Both the position numbers and the translations under genes were made by a program. A DNA stretch of 64,000 bases, from the NCBI RefSeq assembly GCF_037975245.1, contig NC_092577.1, forward strand, positions 12,282,013 to 12,346,012, read 5' to 3'. Shown piece by piece: positions 1-13,780 of the stretch. This DNA comes from Apostichopus japonicus. Taxonomy: Eukaryota > Echinodermata > Holothuroidea > Aspidochirotida > Stichopodidae. Position 1 is the stretch's first letter. Every line of letters begins with the position of its first letter. The notes below the pieces were generated by a model. That model saw only the letters and a program-made list of their open reading frames with translations, was not told the origin of the DNA and ran no database searches.

Positions 1-2710
1 TTATGTTTTAGTACGTAAGATGATTCTTTCTCATGAAAACGGCCTAGTTTTATCAGTTGGAACTTATTGACGATAAAACAGTTAATGATGGTTTACAGTT
101 TCCGTAATTCGGTCGGTGTCTACATGCTCTTGACACTTCGATGAGGTGTTCGGATTAATCAGTAAAAAAAAAGAGAAACTTGGCGTCTTGCTAAGATCAG
201 CTTCTGACAGTCACATGAATTATTAGTCTCGTTTTAACTTCTATTTCGAAATCTCACTCACGAACAATTCTATTTCATACTCATTTCCCTCAAGGTTTTA
301 ATTAACTCAGTGTTTACTACTATTATTATATTTCCTTTATTTGGTTGATTGTGAGTTTGACGAAAAAAAAAGATGCTGTCTTCTCGTAAATGACTTTTCT
401 ACATTTATTGATGCTTAAATTCCATCATTATAAGGTTCATTAAATTCAAGTTGAATATTCCACATTCATAGTCAAACATCAAAAGTTACGGTAAGACGCT
501 TTTTGCACATTTGCCTTTTGTAAGTGACTAATTAATACTGATATGAAAGAAAAATAAAACAAAGGAGCCATGACCAGTTGAGAAAATGAACCAGATTTAT
601 TTGAACCACTCGTTCAGGACCATCTCACCGCAATGGAAACATTTACTTCGTTACCATATAGTTAGTAACTTTATTTTTGTAATTATATCTGTTGGGAACC
701 TTCATAAAGTGACTTTAAGGATCACCTGATTGTTCTGGCAATGTTAGGGGTTTTTTTGCTTGTCAAAGTTGTTCATGTTTCATGTTCATGTCAAAGTTGT
801 TCATGACATTTTAAAGGAGAAGCAAACTCAACCAAACTTCTTGCCTTCTGAGTAAAACTTGAAGCACTTAGTATACCATAGACATGACGGGAGTATGAAC
901 ATAAATATACCTTAGCCACACTAGCTTGTTGCTTTTCAAGAAACGTTTGAGACCATAGTATCAAAAATACCATTAAAAAAAAAAGCAACAAGTGGAAGGC
1001 ACGATTTTGCGTTTGCAGTGCAATAATCTAATCAACAAAATTATACAGCAAACCAATGAGTGTTTCAATTAAAGATTCAATATAAACTGAAAGCACACCT
1101 TTCCCTCATTTTTTGTTTATGGTGATGAGTTTGGAGCATTGGATTGTTGATTATTTCGTCGCGGTTACAAACAACGATATAGCCCAAGAAATCATTCTCC
1201 GAGTGAAAAATGCTAAGTAGTCACCAAAATATTATCAATTTACAGCGTCAATATGCCAAATCACATCCACCTCCAAGAAATATTACTCAAGCTGCAAACT
1301 TGTCCTCAACCGTAAACAAAAATGTTATGTCTGTCATCTTCCCACGAGAATACAAAATTGGAGATGATCTTTACCATTATTAACAGATGTCGTCTTGAGG
1401 ACGTGATATAGCCAGAACGGTTTTTTATTACAAATCTTTAATTTCCATCGTAGTCATCATCAATGTCTTCAGGCTAAAACTCTCTCCCTTCTCTCGATCT
1501 CTCCCATTGACAAGTTTGAGGTGGTATTTTGTTTCCAAATCTTAGCCTACCGTCACTTTTTGCTACTCTCCCAAAGAAATTAAACTAAGTTGTATAGTAT
1601 CATCGTGTCGAGAATTTTTAAGTGGGTAGACTTATTTTCCCCTTCTGATTGAGGCGTGTGGGCATTGTAAAACAAATAAAGGTGGGCGGAGGACGGGTTT
1701 GATATGTCATATTTCAACTTTAATAGAGCCGTATTTATTTCAACTGTATATAAGGAGAAAATAAGACATGTTTTCTTTCTTTCATGTTCATGTCAATTAC
1801 CTTACATTCATAAAAGCATGAAACCTGAACTAGGACGTCTTTGGCCAAAGGTATAGCCGAAACCCTTTTAAATGTTTTGAGATCTGAAGTGTAATCTATA
1901 CACTTGTCATTTAGTTGTTTGTAGAGCATCTCCGTATTGTAATAACTACAGATCTCTTCAACGATTCGTACCACTTAATTTTATATTCTCATGCAGTTGA
2001 ATAAAAGTGGATCAAAGTTCTTCATTTTCTATCGACCCTTTGCGATGGAGGAACATCATGAATAAACTCGTTTTTGTGTGTGTTTCCACTGAAACACTTT
2101 GTCAACTAAGTACGAAATGAATCCATGGGACAAAACAATGATACTAAGTTGTATATTCGCTTTAGGCTAATTAACTCAATAAATGAGCTTTGTTTTTTAA
2201 CAAATAAACACGTTGAATGATATTAAACCTTTAACACTATCAGCAAGTGACAGCTCAAGCCCTTTCCATCCTTCGGTGGTCATGCAACATTGAACCAAGT
2301 CCATTTGGGAGAGACGCCTAACTCAGTATCTAAGCAATGTGATTTGATCAATGACTTTAGGGTGATAGCAGTCTAATCGGTTTTCTTACTTTCAATGTTT
2401 TATTAGAGAAAAGAGGAATATTTGGACATAGGAGATTTCATCTTTCAGAACTTGTCATTTTACAGAGATTTTTTTCTTCAAAATTGTGTCATGACGTTAA
2501 GTTATTTGCGTCTATTCTTCTTTAGGCGAACGTATCAAAATGGGCAGCATAATGAGCTTCTGATAGTCATACAGATCTTATGATGAGATCATGTGACCAG
2601 AGAGTAATTTGCATGTTTGGACTTTTTGCAGTATGACACACTTATGTACAGTGTATATGTGTCATAGTATGAATCATAGTGAATACACCATACCTTCCCC
2701 TCCTCTCAAG
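1..2710. other. Intergenic AT-rich sequence, no gene seen
   Basis: I see no coding exon with credible splice signals or a recognisable protein. The open frames of 60-80 codons (for example at 791-991 and 1735-1974 on the minus strand) have no recognisable domain and look like chance frames. Only short A/T runs and the small inverted pair tatgacaca / tgtgtcata near 2633-2668 stand out. Confidence 0.6.
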
Positions 2711-3001
2711 ACAATAACGTCATCATTGACAGAAGAAGAAGCTGTGGAGTGTTAGCTCAGTGGTTAACGCCGGTGCCTTTCAATCATAAGGTCCCGAGTT
2801 CGAGTCACTCCAAGATTAATGTATGTCGTCCAGTTACAGAGTTGTTGACAATTGACAATTCATAATCATGGACGTTAAATTTGAATCTAGGAGACTGACT
2901 TCGGACAGCTTGCTGCTATAATAACCAATAATGCTTGCAGGAGGATCTAAAATACATACATACTTACATACATACAATAACATCATCATAGACAGAAGAA
3001 G
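2711..3001 (+). mobile_element. tRNA-derived SINE, family A, copy 1, with target-site duplication
   Basis: The element body is about 2739-2973. Its 5' part is tRNA-like: an A-box-type motif tagctcagtgg at about 2753 and a B-box-type motif gagttcgagtc at about 2797, i.e. an internal RNA polymerase III promoter. A tRNA-unrelated body follows and ends in a catacata-type tail. A 28-bp direct repeat with two mismatches flanks it (2711-2738 and 2974-3001, both starting acaataac and ending gacagaagaag). This is the signature of insertion by a LINE-encoded machinery. A second copy lies at 60822-61050. It is not a functional tRNA gene, because the cloverleaf is degraded and the homology runs on well beyond tRNA length. 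Confidence 0.85.
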
Positions 3002-6000
3002 ATATAAGATGGCCTGAGGTTTCGATCAAAGTGGCAGGATCTTCTTGTAAGGCAAACTAAAATGAAAAGCTGACAGGACAAATTAAAACTAGACAGGTGG
3101 ATGGCCAAGACTAAGTTGCAACTGAGCAGCAACAAGAACGGCATGCAGTGACAATAAAAAAAAATGAATAAATATAATCACGACAAAGGCAAAGAAAAAA
3201 CTTATTTACCTTACCTGATGAACTGTTTAACTAAATATTAGGACAAAAAACAAAACCACTCGCCTCTCAATGGTTATACCTTTTCCCGTATAGCAAACTT
3301 TTAAATTGATATTCATTACGTATTGACTACATACAATCCTTATTATTTAATTCATCCTAAAGTCGACGGAATTAACACCAAAGTCCTGGACTACAAAGTA
3401 GAGTAAATATTCCAACAGAGTCGATTAAAATACGTCATCTATAAAACATATTTGATTAATTGCGAATCTCAAGAAAGGTCATGTATGTACACCCCTTTCC
3501 TTTTGTCTGAAAGATAGAGGTTAAAGCAGAAAGGAGAAACGTCAAAGAAAGGTGGAAACTTTCGAAGCTATTTGCTGTAAATTTGTATTATTATTTGATT
3601 TTCGGCGTTCCGGAAATTGAAATGCAAGGTTGTATTTTGATCAAACGTTTATATATAACTTGCTATGAACACAATTCCTCGAAACTATGTGGGTGTTTTT
3701 ACGTCATCTGTCATCTCGCGCCAAAAAGTTGAAATCACCCAATTATTATCACTTGCCCTGACAACCAACATTATAACATTGATTATACCTATCGGGTTAT
3801 AGGTTTTGATGAAAACTGCAAATCACTTTGACCATTAAGCAACGACAAAAAACCCAAATATATTATTAACGTATTCCGACAATGATTCAAGGCCGTAAGT
3901 AACTCGAAGTGATGGTTAGAAATATAGACATCAAATAGAAAGATAATTTACTGTAGTTACTGAAGTGCTTTTAAATGAAAACAGCAAAAATACCCAGATG
4001 AACGTCAAATGAGAAAGTGCACGCCTTTGGGCTAAATGTTGAAGTTTTCTTAGGTCTTGTTGTCACTCACAGTATAAGCCCCTGTAGACTTTGTTCAAAG
4101 TCAAACATGAAACCTACTGAAACGTATAATGAGGCTTCAAAACCTGCGGAGGAGCTAGATTTGTTCAACAGAGGGGAACATGTCGTCGCGCGTTAGCCTA
4201 AATCTAGGGGTGCATGGGGGGGAGGGGAGGGGGTGATTGCTTCACTGTATGATTTTATTTACTCACGTTAATGATTTTATCTATTGGCTATTTGTACAAC
4301 GAAAATAAATATTGATATTGAGTAAATAATGGAAACCAAGTTTCTTGTCTTTTAATTAAAACAACAATATCTAACTTCCAACTAGAACAAGATCTCCTCA
4401 CGTATGCTTCATGTGCGGATCATATAGTTGTCTTCTACATTAGACGCATGCAAATTCGATGATAATTTCATTTCGGTATGAAGTCAACCAATAATAGCGG
4501 AGTATTTTTATTATATATTTGAACTTTAAATGTGGTTTAGTTTGACTTATTGTAATCACCTCTTTATTCAACTTATATTATATTTTAAAATAATTGTAGA
4601 AAGAGTTGGTTAATTTGCGCGACTAATGGGATAGACGGTGTAAAAGAATTATTTCGATGTAATGGTTCTCTTGCTTCATTCTCTACATACTATATCGGTA
4701 TATCTGAATTATATTTGCACGATATCTGTGAAACACTTTTAAATGTAACCTCTAGACGTTTCACTACACATATTCTATAACCAAATGTCCATTCGATATT
4801 CAGATTGACAAGTACTTGGAAATAATTCCCTCGTACTGTTGCACTGTACATTAAGTCAATGACCGGTTGGTTCTCAGTCCTCGCTCCGATATGCTCAACA
4901 ACACTAAAAGACACTTTTCTACTTAATCATTTAATATCGCTAGAGAAGTTATATGAACCTCATCACAACGGTATGGTTTGTTATTAACCTTGTCACAGAG
5001 AATGTATTGACAAGAGAGAGTGTTTTTGGCAGCAGTCCGTACAAGTCGTCACCGCCCACATGATTGGTTTTCATATGTCTGCTTGCTTAATTCGATAAGG
5101 AAATAAAAATTAAGTGTCGCATTAAAACATTGGTGTACTGATCGATAACTCATGCTTGTAAATGTGTCGTTGTTACGTCATTTCAGTACTTATAATATGA
5201 AGTCTCGGAATATTATTTAATAGGATTTCCAGGGGTACTCTCGAGGTTGTTACGATTTTATTGGGAAGGAAAATCCGTCAAAATTGTCACTAAAATGAAT
5301 GCATAACTGGCCACAATCTTAAAAATGGAAATGGCAACAACAAAAAATGGAAAACAAAAATTGATTGATGATTGATGTAGGAAATGTTCGGCAGTTCTAC
5401 CGAAGAATCAAACCTTATTAAATAAAAAATAAGGACATCCATTATGGGATATAATAATGTGACCGTACATATTGATCATTATTGTGCTGCCGACGTATAT
5501 TACGCTCCAAAACGGACGGTTACGTCTATCGCTTCAGGTCGGAGAAGGAGTAATCCATAAAAGTTTTTAGATCTATCTGGTAGAAATCAAATGACTTTTG
5601 TGATTATCTTGACAGGAAGTATATACGCTCATATTTCCAAGCGGTGAGAATTCTGTCCATGATAATCACTCTTATGAGGATTGAATGTCTTCTTGATACA
5701 GAATAGTGGCTTCATACAAACGTAAATCTATATGATAGGAGCTAGAAATTGCGAAAAAGAAAAAGAAGAATCATTCTTAGCTAACAATATCATCATTGTA
5801 TGATCAGATATAGTTCAGTGTTCACAGTCAAGAGTTATCAAGTGATTCGACATAACATCAAAATGTCCATTCAACAAGTGAAACAGCTATTTACAAGTTC
5901 ACTTTTCATGCAGTGTAATTTTATATGTTTAATTATATTGGCACATAAGGCCGAAACTTCATTAACCGTTTAGACACAGTTATTTACAAATTAAATATTA

Positions 6001-7690
6001 GATTAACTAAGTTGATGACGTCATTTGTAATGTTGCTGTAGACTATAACAGAGGCAAGAGAATAACAGATCAGCAGTAGTTGTCAAGATTTCGCAATTAT
6101 TTCATGCGACATGTACAAGACATGGACAAGACATGGACAAGTATTCATTAGTTCAAGTTATGTCTTTTACTTTCGGGAAAATATTCTTACCAAGTACTGG
6201 CCAAGGAGTAATAAACTTAAACGCTAAATTTTCAAACTGACAAAGAAATCACTTATATCCCCTAATCGCTTGAATAAATTACTTTAATGGGTTTATATTT
6301 TTGTATTACAATAAAATGATTGGCTTTAGGCATTATGTCCATTAAAATGTTGATAAACCAAGACAACATAAGTACCGTATATGCAAATAGTCTGCTGTTC
6401 ACTGGACGTTTAATAGGAGCCAAATTCATAGAAAGAAAATACGTCCTTGGTGACTCGATAATTCATTTTCTGTGCAAATTTGCAACTATTACCGTGATGT
6501 TAAAACAATTATCAGAGATATAATCGTGTCTTAAAATAAGGTTCTCAATCTCAAGTGAAGACAGGTTCACATAAAAAAAAATTCTCACAACGGTGGCATC
6601 ATGTGTATTTATTTGTAAAACAGCAATTGTGTACATCACAAAAACACCACAAATAGTAACACAGAAGGAAAAAACATATTTTTACCACGGAAAATGTAAA
6701 ATAAAGTGTTTCGGAGTTCTTAGATATCTTTGAAAGTGAAGTGACCTTTCAGCCTAATGCGGGCAGACAAACAACTCGTTTTGTGTATTTAATCGATATT
6801 TAAGCCTATCTTGTGAAGATGACCATTGGTCATTTAGAACAGTGTTAGTTAGTTGACTTGGAAAGGTTACGTTTACATATAGTATGTTGGTAATGCATGC
6901 TAAACCTCTCCAATTAAAAGTATATGTATAGTAAACGATGGAGGCAATGCATGGAGGTAAGTTGGCTTTGTAACCTTTGAGGCTTTATCGACGCTTTTGT
7001 CTACAATTATTTGCCTTTCAAAAGGAAAACCAACAATAAGATGAACGAAGACGCATTATAGACTGTCTAATGGATGAATAATTCCATTTTTACAATGTAA
7101 GACTATTATGCACTTTCTTGATATGAGTGTGTGTGTCAATTCTCGAGGCGTAAAGCAAGTTTAAAAGGTTGTGCATCCATTTAGGTTTAGTATTTCGATT
7201 TAGATATTAGAGTTTAGACAATATATTTAATTTTGAAACTTGTGGAAAGTCAAAATTCTGTAAATTTTTATACTGTTGAATGGTCTGTTATTGCCACATG
7301 TAAAGAACATTTTCCATATTGATAACATTTTCATAATTTGGGAGAATACATCTCTAAATTTTTATGAATGTTCTAATCTTACAATGAACTTACGTAAATG
7401 AAAACAAATACGAAGAATTTGTTATCGCATCATGTGGAACTGGATAAAACGAAGTGCAATTTAATATTTTCATCTGCTTGTTTTTTAAGTTAATATTAGA
7501 AAGGGAGTGATTATAATGGACATAAAGAAACATGTGACTGCTATTCATTCAAAAATTGACATGAGTTTAATCGTATAGAAGCCTTGGGTAATGAGATGTA
7601 GTAAAGTGATCAAAAAGGAACCGGCAGACCTCCCCAATTCCCAAGCAGGTAGAGGACTCTTAATTGCGGTAACTAATTGTATTTTAATAA
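3002..7690. other. Intergenic sequence, no gene seen
   Basis: No supported exon. It contains a G-rich run at 4216-4233, a short 11-bp tandem repeat (acatggacaag type) at about 6107-6141 and an exact TGACGTCA palindrome at 6016-6023. Open frames at 4690-4914 (minus) and 6320-6523 (plus) carry no recognisable domain. Confidence 0.55.
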
Positions 7691-7995
7691 GGGGTTAATC
7701 AACGGTCTAGCGTGCGTTACTCACAGGATTAATGCATGATCGGGGGATAATGCAAGCGATGCACGAGGGCGGAGCCCGAGTGCATCCAGCGATAGCATTA
7801 ACACCCGGAGTGCATTAATCATTTGTGTGGGGGAAAAATCATAAAACAAAACATTTTTGGTTACATATAACCAAAGATTTATTAAAGTGATGCCCCGTAA
7901 TTTTACCGTGCGTTACTCACAGGATTAACCACGGTCAGCTGACCAGAATGGACCAATAGGATTTAGGAATCTTTACTGAGTATGAATGAATGTGG
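7691..7995. mobile_element. Non-autonomous hairpin element, copy 1 (partly deleted)
   Basis: The sequence from ggggttaatcaacggtc at 7691 to about 7990 is nearly identical to 33117-33453. It starts with the same arm and contains the palindromic core around gcacgagggcggagcccgagtgc. The outer right arm that closes the hairpin at 33230-33267 is replaced by a short different stretch. The shared tail (aaaaatcataaaacaaaac onward) includes a further copy of the motif gtgcgttactcacaggatt. There is no coding capacity. The superfamily is not recognised; non-autonomous DNA transposon or foldback element is the best description. Confidence 0.7.
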
Positions 7996-7999
7996 GTTA

Positions 8000-9110
8000 A
8001 AGAACCTTATTCATAACAAGTAAAGATTATAATTTGTCAAGACAAGATTCTCGCAAAGAACAAAACTCACTATTTCGGAAGACTTCTCAATCTGTGTCTG
8101 TCCCCGTCACATATTGTGAGCTGACTCCAATGCATAAATATCTCAATTTGTGAATTAGTTAATTGCGGAGGATGTTTTAAGTAGACGATATGTAATCATA
8201 TTTTCGAACAATACAAAATTTAAACTGTTGATAAACTTAATGTCCTCTATAAAAGCTATTGGATCTGAACGACTATATTGAAAGGTCATTCACACCCGAG
8301 CAAGAAAGTGTGAAATACTCGACTACATTCAACCTTAAAAATAAGATATGTGACATTTAACGCCTGCTTATGTTCTCTCTGTCTCAAGCGTAACAAAAAC
8401 TGTTTTAAATAAAATACACAAAACTTGGTATGAAGTACAACACACCTATACGTTGTAGCTCTTATGTGTGAAATTTTGCACTAACGTATTCAAAGGTTGC
8501 TCTTGATAACGCATCTCAAGGTTTACTATTATTTCTCTTTTCATCTTGTGAGAGGATGCTGTTACATTTAGACCTGATCATTTTGAATTCTTATACGGTG
8601 TCCTCCAAAAGAGTGAAATAAAAAAAAAACGAAAAAAAAAGAAAAGAAAAAGGGGAACTAGAAAGGAGACAAGGAAAAAGAAGTAAAATAAACACAAAGA
8701 GAGAAAAAAATACATAAGAATGTATGATGTATTATTAAAGAAGCGATAAAGTTCCTACATATCGGTAAAGTTTATTCAAGTAGAGAAGAAGGAATAATAT
8801 ATAAAGAATGTTGGTCAAGTTGACATGACAAACATCAAATTCTTGGAATTGCTAGTTTCGTGTTTTATGTCTGTATCTATTGCTAAAATAATTTGATCAA
8901 CTGTTACTTGCTTTCACGAGCTTAGGTTTCATGACGAATTGTGTAAGTTCAATGACACGAAACTGTGCACAATGTTAACTGTTTGGAATGATGTACTTTC
9001 AACCTATATACTACTATTCTACCATATTCTATAATACTGTGTTCTATTACGAGTGAGAGTAACTTTATAACATAACACCAATTATGCTGGAGCTATCACC
9101 TGGAAATATT
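8000..9110. other. Intergenic sequence with an A-rich tract
   Basis: No gene is seen. An A/G-rich tract of aaaaaaaac / gaaaaag type runs from about 8614 to 8720. Confidence 0.5.
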
Positions 9111-9114
9111 TTCT

Positions 9115-9780
9115 GATATTCTTCATGCCGACGGGAAGTAAAAGTTATGACGAATTTCAGAGCAGAAAGTTGCTCAGATTTACACACTTTTGACCTTTTA
9201 AATAGGTATATTTTGAATAAGTGAATGGAATGAATAAATGATTGAATGATTTTGAGTTAGTGAATGAATGACTTAAAACAACTAATAGATGTAAGAATGA
9301 ATGAATGATTGATTGAATGAATGCATGAATGACTGCAGTGACTGAATGATTGAATGACTGAATGGATATATAATTGAATGACTGAATAAATGAGTGATAT
9401 TCTTCACATTGACGGGAAGTAAAGTTGTGAAGAATTTCAGAGCAGTAAGTTGCTCAGAGTTACACACTTTTGACATTTCAAGTAAGTATACTTTGAACAA
9501 GTGAATGAATGAATGAATGAATGAATGAATGAATAAATGATTGAATGACTTTAAGTTAGTGTATGTATGACTTAAACAACTAATAGATGTAAGAATGAAT
9601 GAATGAACGAATGATTGTAGTGACTGAATGGTTGAATGACTGAATGATTGAATGACTGAATGGATAAATATTGAATGGCGGAATAAATTAATGACTGAAT
9701 AAGGTAATGACTGAATAAATGACTGGATGATTGAATGACTGACTGACTGGATGAATGACTAAATTAGTGGACGTATCAAT
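9115..9780. repeat. Degenerate tgaa/tgaatgac tandem repeat with an internal segmental duplication
   Basis: Units of 4-8 bp (tgaa, tgaatgat, tgaatgac) are reiterated from about 9220 to 9780. A non-repetitive segment of about 110 bp starting gatattcttca at 9115 recurs at 9396, 281 bp away, with about 85-90 percent identity by eye. The segment starting at about 9240 recurs at about 9540. The array therefore grew partly by tandem duplication of a unit of about 280-300 bp, not only by slippage. Confidence 0.85.
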
Positions 9781-10431
9781 GACGAATGAAGGAGGCGTCG
9801 ACTTTGGATTTGAACAGTTACTAGTTTTTTCTTATGGTTAATGAAATTTAACAGCTGTTTGCCTATACAGTCATGATTGTATTCTCTATATATGAGATGA
9901 GCAGACTTCCGCACTGAAGTACCATCCATGATAAATCTCTCCCCTTTTTATTATCTCTGATACATCTAAGTATAGTCGGTGAACTTTCAAGGATGGTTGA
10001 AAGCAAACATATGCATACATTGTGATTCCTTCCGTGACATTTATTTCCCTTGGTATATTATGTGATACAAATCACAACCTACTTTACTCATCAATAAGTC
10101 ACCCCGAACGGTTCCAATATTTGATAAGGGGGTATGCAAGTTCTGAGACAATTTGAGCTCAATATATGTAAAAACCCAGGAAAACGATCATTTGTGCCCA
10201 AATCTCGTAATCTATAAGGATCCTTAGGGGATATGCTCTTTGAGAATTCATTACACAAAATTACTCAAGTGAATTTCCAGCTGGTCTTTGAAATGTCATT
10301 GATATTCCCTTTAGTATGTTGGAAGCAACCTTAAGAATGCATTTAATGTCTAATCCATATGCCTACACCGAATGTAGTAATACATCAATTCCTCTATAGG
10401 CAAGGAAATTGTATATGTAATGCATGTATTT

Positions 10432-10560
10432 AATGCATATATATACATGTAAGTATGTATGTATATATATATATATATATATCTATATGTATGTATGTAT
10501 GTATGTATGTATCTATCTATATATATATATATATACGTATATGTATATATACATAGATAA
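10432..10560. repeat. Compound microsatellite (ta)n / (gtat)n / (atct)n
   Basis: Runs of atatat, gtatgtat and atctatct alternate over about 130 bp. The minus-strand open frame through it (10350-10571) is a low-complexity Tyr/Ile/Thr translation and is not a gene. Confidence 0.9.
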
Positions 10561-10599
10561 TAAATAATCATCTGCTGGATGATATGTGATGCCTATATT

Positions 10600-13505
10600 A
10601 AATTTCGTTTGTCTCCTATTAAGTAAAAGTTGGCGATGCCAGGCTTAAACAGTTTTCGTAATGTCGCCACTGGGATACTCTCGTCAAAATTATTCAGTAA
10701 TTCAGACGGTTTGTCATAACTAAACAAATGACAGTGATTTGCGCTCATCTGTTTGTGAATACTGCAACCGTATTCTGGTCACAAAATCGTCCGTAGGCAA
10801 TTTCATTATGTCTATGGAGCATGCGCATATGGTGATTTCTGAGAAGGTAAAGTCATGATACACACAAGCACCTGGTCAAACTCCTGTGTTGAGCAAGCTT
10901 AATCAATATTACTGAGCATTTGCACTTAAATAGGCTATCTTAGTTGGTTTTATAATACGTTCTGAATTCAATTTCTATACTATATTCCCATAGTAATGTA
11001 GTTTACCCAGGTATCTAGAAAACTTTGGTTTCAAATGTCGACGTAATTAGTCAAAATGTTTGAAATTTTCTAGTTTTATGCTTGATGTGCTTAATAGTGA
11101 TATGATAGAATGTTCAGATCGAATCATTCATTTCATGACAAAAATCCAAAACAAAACAGGAGTGGTTTCTACGTATTATATTTTAATCTTATCTCGGGTA
11201 AACAAATCCCTCCCCACCCACCCCACCCCCCCAAAAAACCCAGAAAAAAGGTCATCAGAAACTTTTCACCATGGACAAACTACAATCGTCTATTGATCGA
11301 ACTTGTAGAAAGTGAAAATTGTCAGATGTTGCACTCCAGTGATTATAACATTAGAAAATTGTCATATAACACAATGTCAACGAGCGTCCTACCAAGTCTG
11401 TGGTTTTCGAAATCCCACAAAGCTGTACTTGAACCAATTCGGCCAGTTTAATACCACACATATGATGGAGTCATTTTGTAAAGTAAAGAGGGGAAGGGGG
11501 GGGGGGACCTTCAGACTGCTTTCTTTTATGTGATTCATGTGCTTACCTTGATATAAATAAATATAAATGTATATTGTAAGATGTTGAGATTTTCAAATTA
11601 TGTAGGCCTACACCATATGTCATTTACGTTTGGCGTCCCATAGTAATATGCACGTTGTACCCACGTTTGGTAAATCGATACGATCGACTGCCTATTGTCA
11701 CTTTAGACAATTTATGATTACCAGGACGACCCAACCATCACCACCATCCCTGTCTAGCCTCACCATGGGATACCCCTCCCCCACCCCCACCCCCTCTCTC
11801 TCAAATGGTTTGGGGTACTTATTTGGGTACAGTCTTTTACATCTGCTTTTTTTAATTTTAGATGAATCATTTATTAACATTACAATCCGTAAGAGATTTG
11901 CCACCAAAAGAAAACTAAAGAATGTCTTCTGACAGAATATTCACAAAGTGTTCATTTGAAAGAAAACTTCATTAGATCCAACTCTAATGTAGTTATATCT
12001 CATGTACAAATATCACACTAAAAAAAAAACGGTCCTCCCATCTATTTGCTCAGTAGATTTAGATAAAATGCCAATAAAAGATAGGTACAAAAATAAGAGA
12101 CATTGAAAGGAGCAAACTTCATTCTGTATTAACTTCATTTTTCTTAACTGAATATTTGATTTAGTCATGTTTCGTAAGCTATAAATGTTTTTTATTTGAT
12201 ATTTGAAGCTAAAATCTTGGTAACTATGAAAATAATCCGACCTTTAACGTGTTTGTCTCCTTGTCCCCATTCTTTTCGTCTTTCTCTCTTTTTTTATCAA
12301 AAGTAAAATCTGGAGTTGAGGGAATTGAGTAGGAGGGTCTTAATGGTAAAGTATGGTTTCGGCTAAAGTAATGAAGAATTTCGATTCTAAATCACGGATT
12401 TGGCGGGAACGTTGATTATGGTGTGTTTGCCTACATCAGGAAAGCGCGGGAAATACACACGAGAAAAAAACTCGAGTAAATATCAGTTGCTATGGGCTTA
12501 GTATGACCAAGACATTAGCCGAGGTACACAGTGAAGGATATGAGGCGAGCAAACAGCGAAAATCTACATATTTTGTAAAAAAGCTCGCTACTAAGTTGTC
12601 TTCTAGCTTGTTTAATCGAATTCCTTCAAGGTGGGAAATAATTCTTTGTTTCTTGTGCTTTTTTTGTGCGGGCGATACTTTGTTAATTTTAAGTAGGCTA
12701 GGATACACCTCGAGACTTTTAACAAGCCATTCTGTAAATAGGTTATCTTGTTGAGTAGCTATATTAATGGAAAGACAATTAACTATTCAAAATGACCTAG
12801 TAAAGTTGGAGCAACCTTTAAAGCGATATAATAATATACTATTTTTTAAATATTTTCCCCGGATCATATAGTACATTTGAAAACTGTGGCAAATGGAAGG
12901 GGAACATAATTCCAAACTTCTTGTTGACATTTGCATTTTCAAATTCCTATATGCATAGTGTTACAGATGATAAAAGCATTTTAAGTTTGACATGTTCAGC
13001 ACCAAACGTGAACTTAAAGCAAACAGGCGTGATATTATATATATATACTAACTTGTTTTATGGTTTTCTTTACAATTATCCTTCTTCAAACTTGGGGTCC
13101 ATTGACATTTGAATACACAACAGGTATTTTGGGGCTATTGTTGATTTCAGATCAAAGTGAAATAGAAATTAAAATAACGAAAGCCTTTCGTTTTCAGAGT
13201 GCAACTATGACGTCACACCTGTTTGCTCCAAGTCCAATTTATTCTACACTTAACTGTGACAATTTCAATGATAAATATCTCAAGAACGCCGTATTGGAAT
13301 GGGATGAAAATTTCACCAGCTGCAGGGAACAATCCGACTTAACTATTTAGACGGATTATCATTTTAATAGATTGGTTTATCGATTGGGTACTCGTTAAAC
13401 AGCGTTGAATAACTTCACTTAAGTTAAACCGGGCGAGGAAAAAAAGTTGGCTTAGGCGCATAGCTGGTAACAGAGGTAATTAGGAGCTATTAGAAATTGT
13501 TGTTT
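10600..13505. other. Intergenic sequence with C-runs and G-runs, no supported gene
   Basis: It holds a C-rich stretch at about 11212-11232, a G-run at 11496-11506, a pyrimidine-rich stretch at 11745-11802 and a TAGGCCTA palindrome at 11603-11610. An 83-codon frame at 12503-12754 has a basic N-terminal half and one hydrophobic segment, but it matches nothing I know and has no clear promoter or splice context. Confidence 0.45.
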
Positions 13506-13589
13506 TAGTATCATTGTTTGTTGTGTCTGTGCTGTGAAGTCTGCAAGTGGGGAGCAGAAGGCTGAGCTAAGTTACATTAGCTGCATAAG

Positions 13590-13780
13590 CTATCACTAGG
13601 GCATTCTTAAGGGGATTAAAAAGCTGGGCTTAAAAAGAAGGGTGCAACACTTGTAAAAAGGATTAGAGGAAAAGCTAGAGATGAGGATGAGAAGGTTGAA
13701 GAGTTTAAGGCAGTTGGATTGTGGCTTTTATCAGAAGAGGAACTGAGGCATGAAGGTAGAAAAGGAAAGCGAGAAGGTTA
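13590..13780 (+). pseudogene. Possible decayed transposable-element coding fragment
   Basis: A short frame translates to a highly charged stretch (…TLVKRIRGKARDEDEKV… then …GLWLLSEEELRHEGRKG) before a stop near 13778. The region is richer in G than its surroundings and lies about 600 bp upstream of the LINE 3' end at 14341, on the same strand. It could be part of that element, but I do not recognise a domain. Confidence 0.22.

Noticed and set aside
2751-2815. Possible functional tRNA gene in SINE family A
   Set aside because: The cloverleaf does not close well, the repeat continues into a non-tRNA body, and a target-site duplication surrounds it.
12503-12754. 83-codon frame with a basic N-half and a hydrophobic segment
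   Set aside because: No recognisable family, no convincing promoter or poly(A) signal, and an overlapping antisense frame. Length is within chance expectation.
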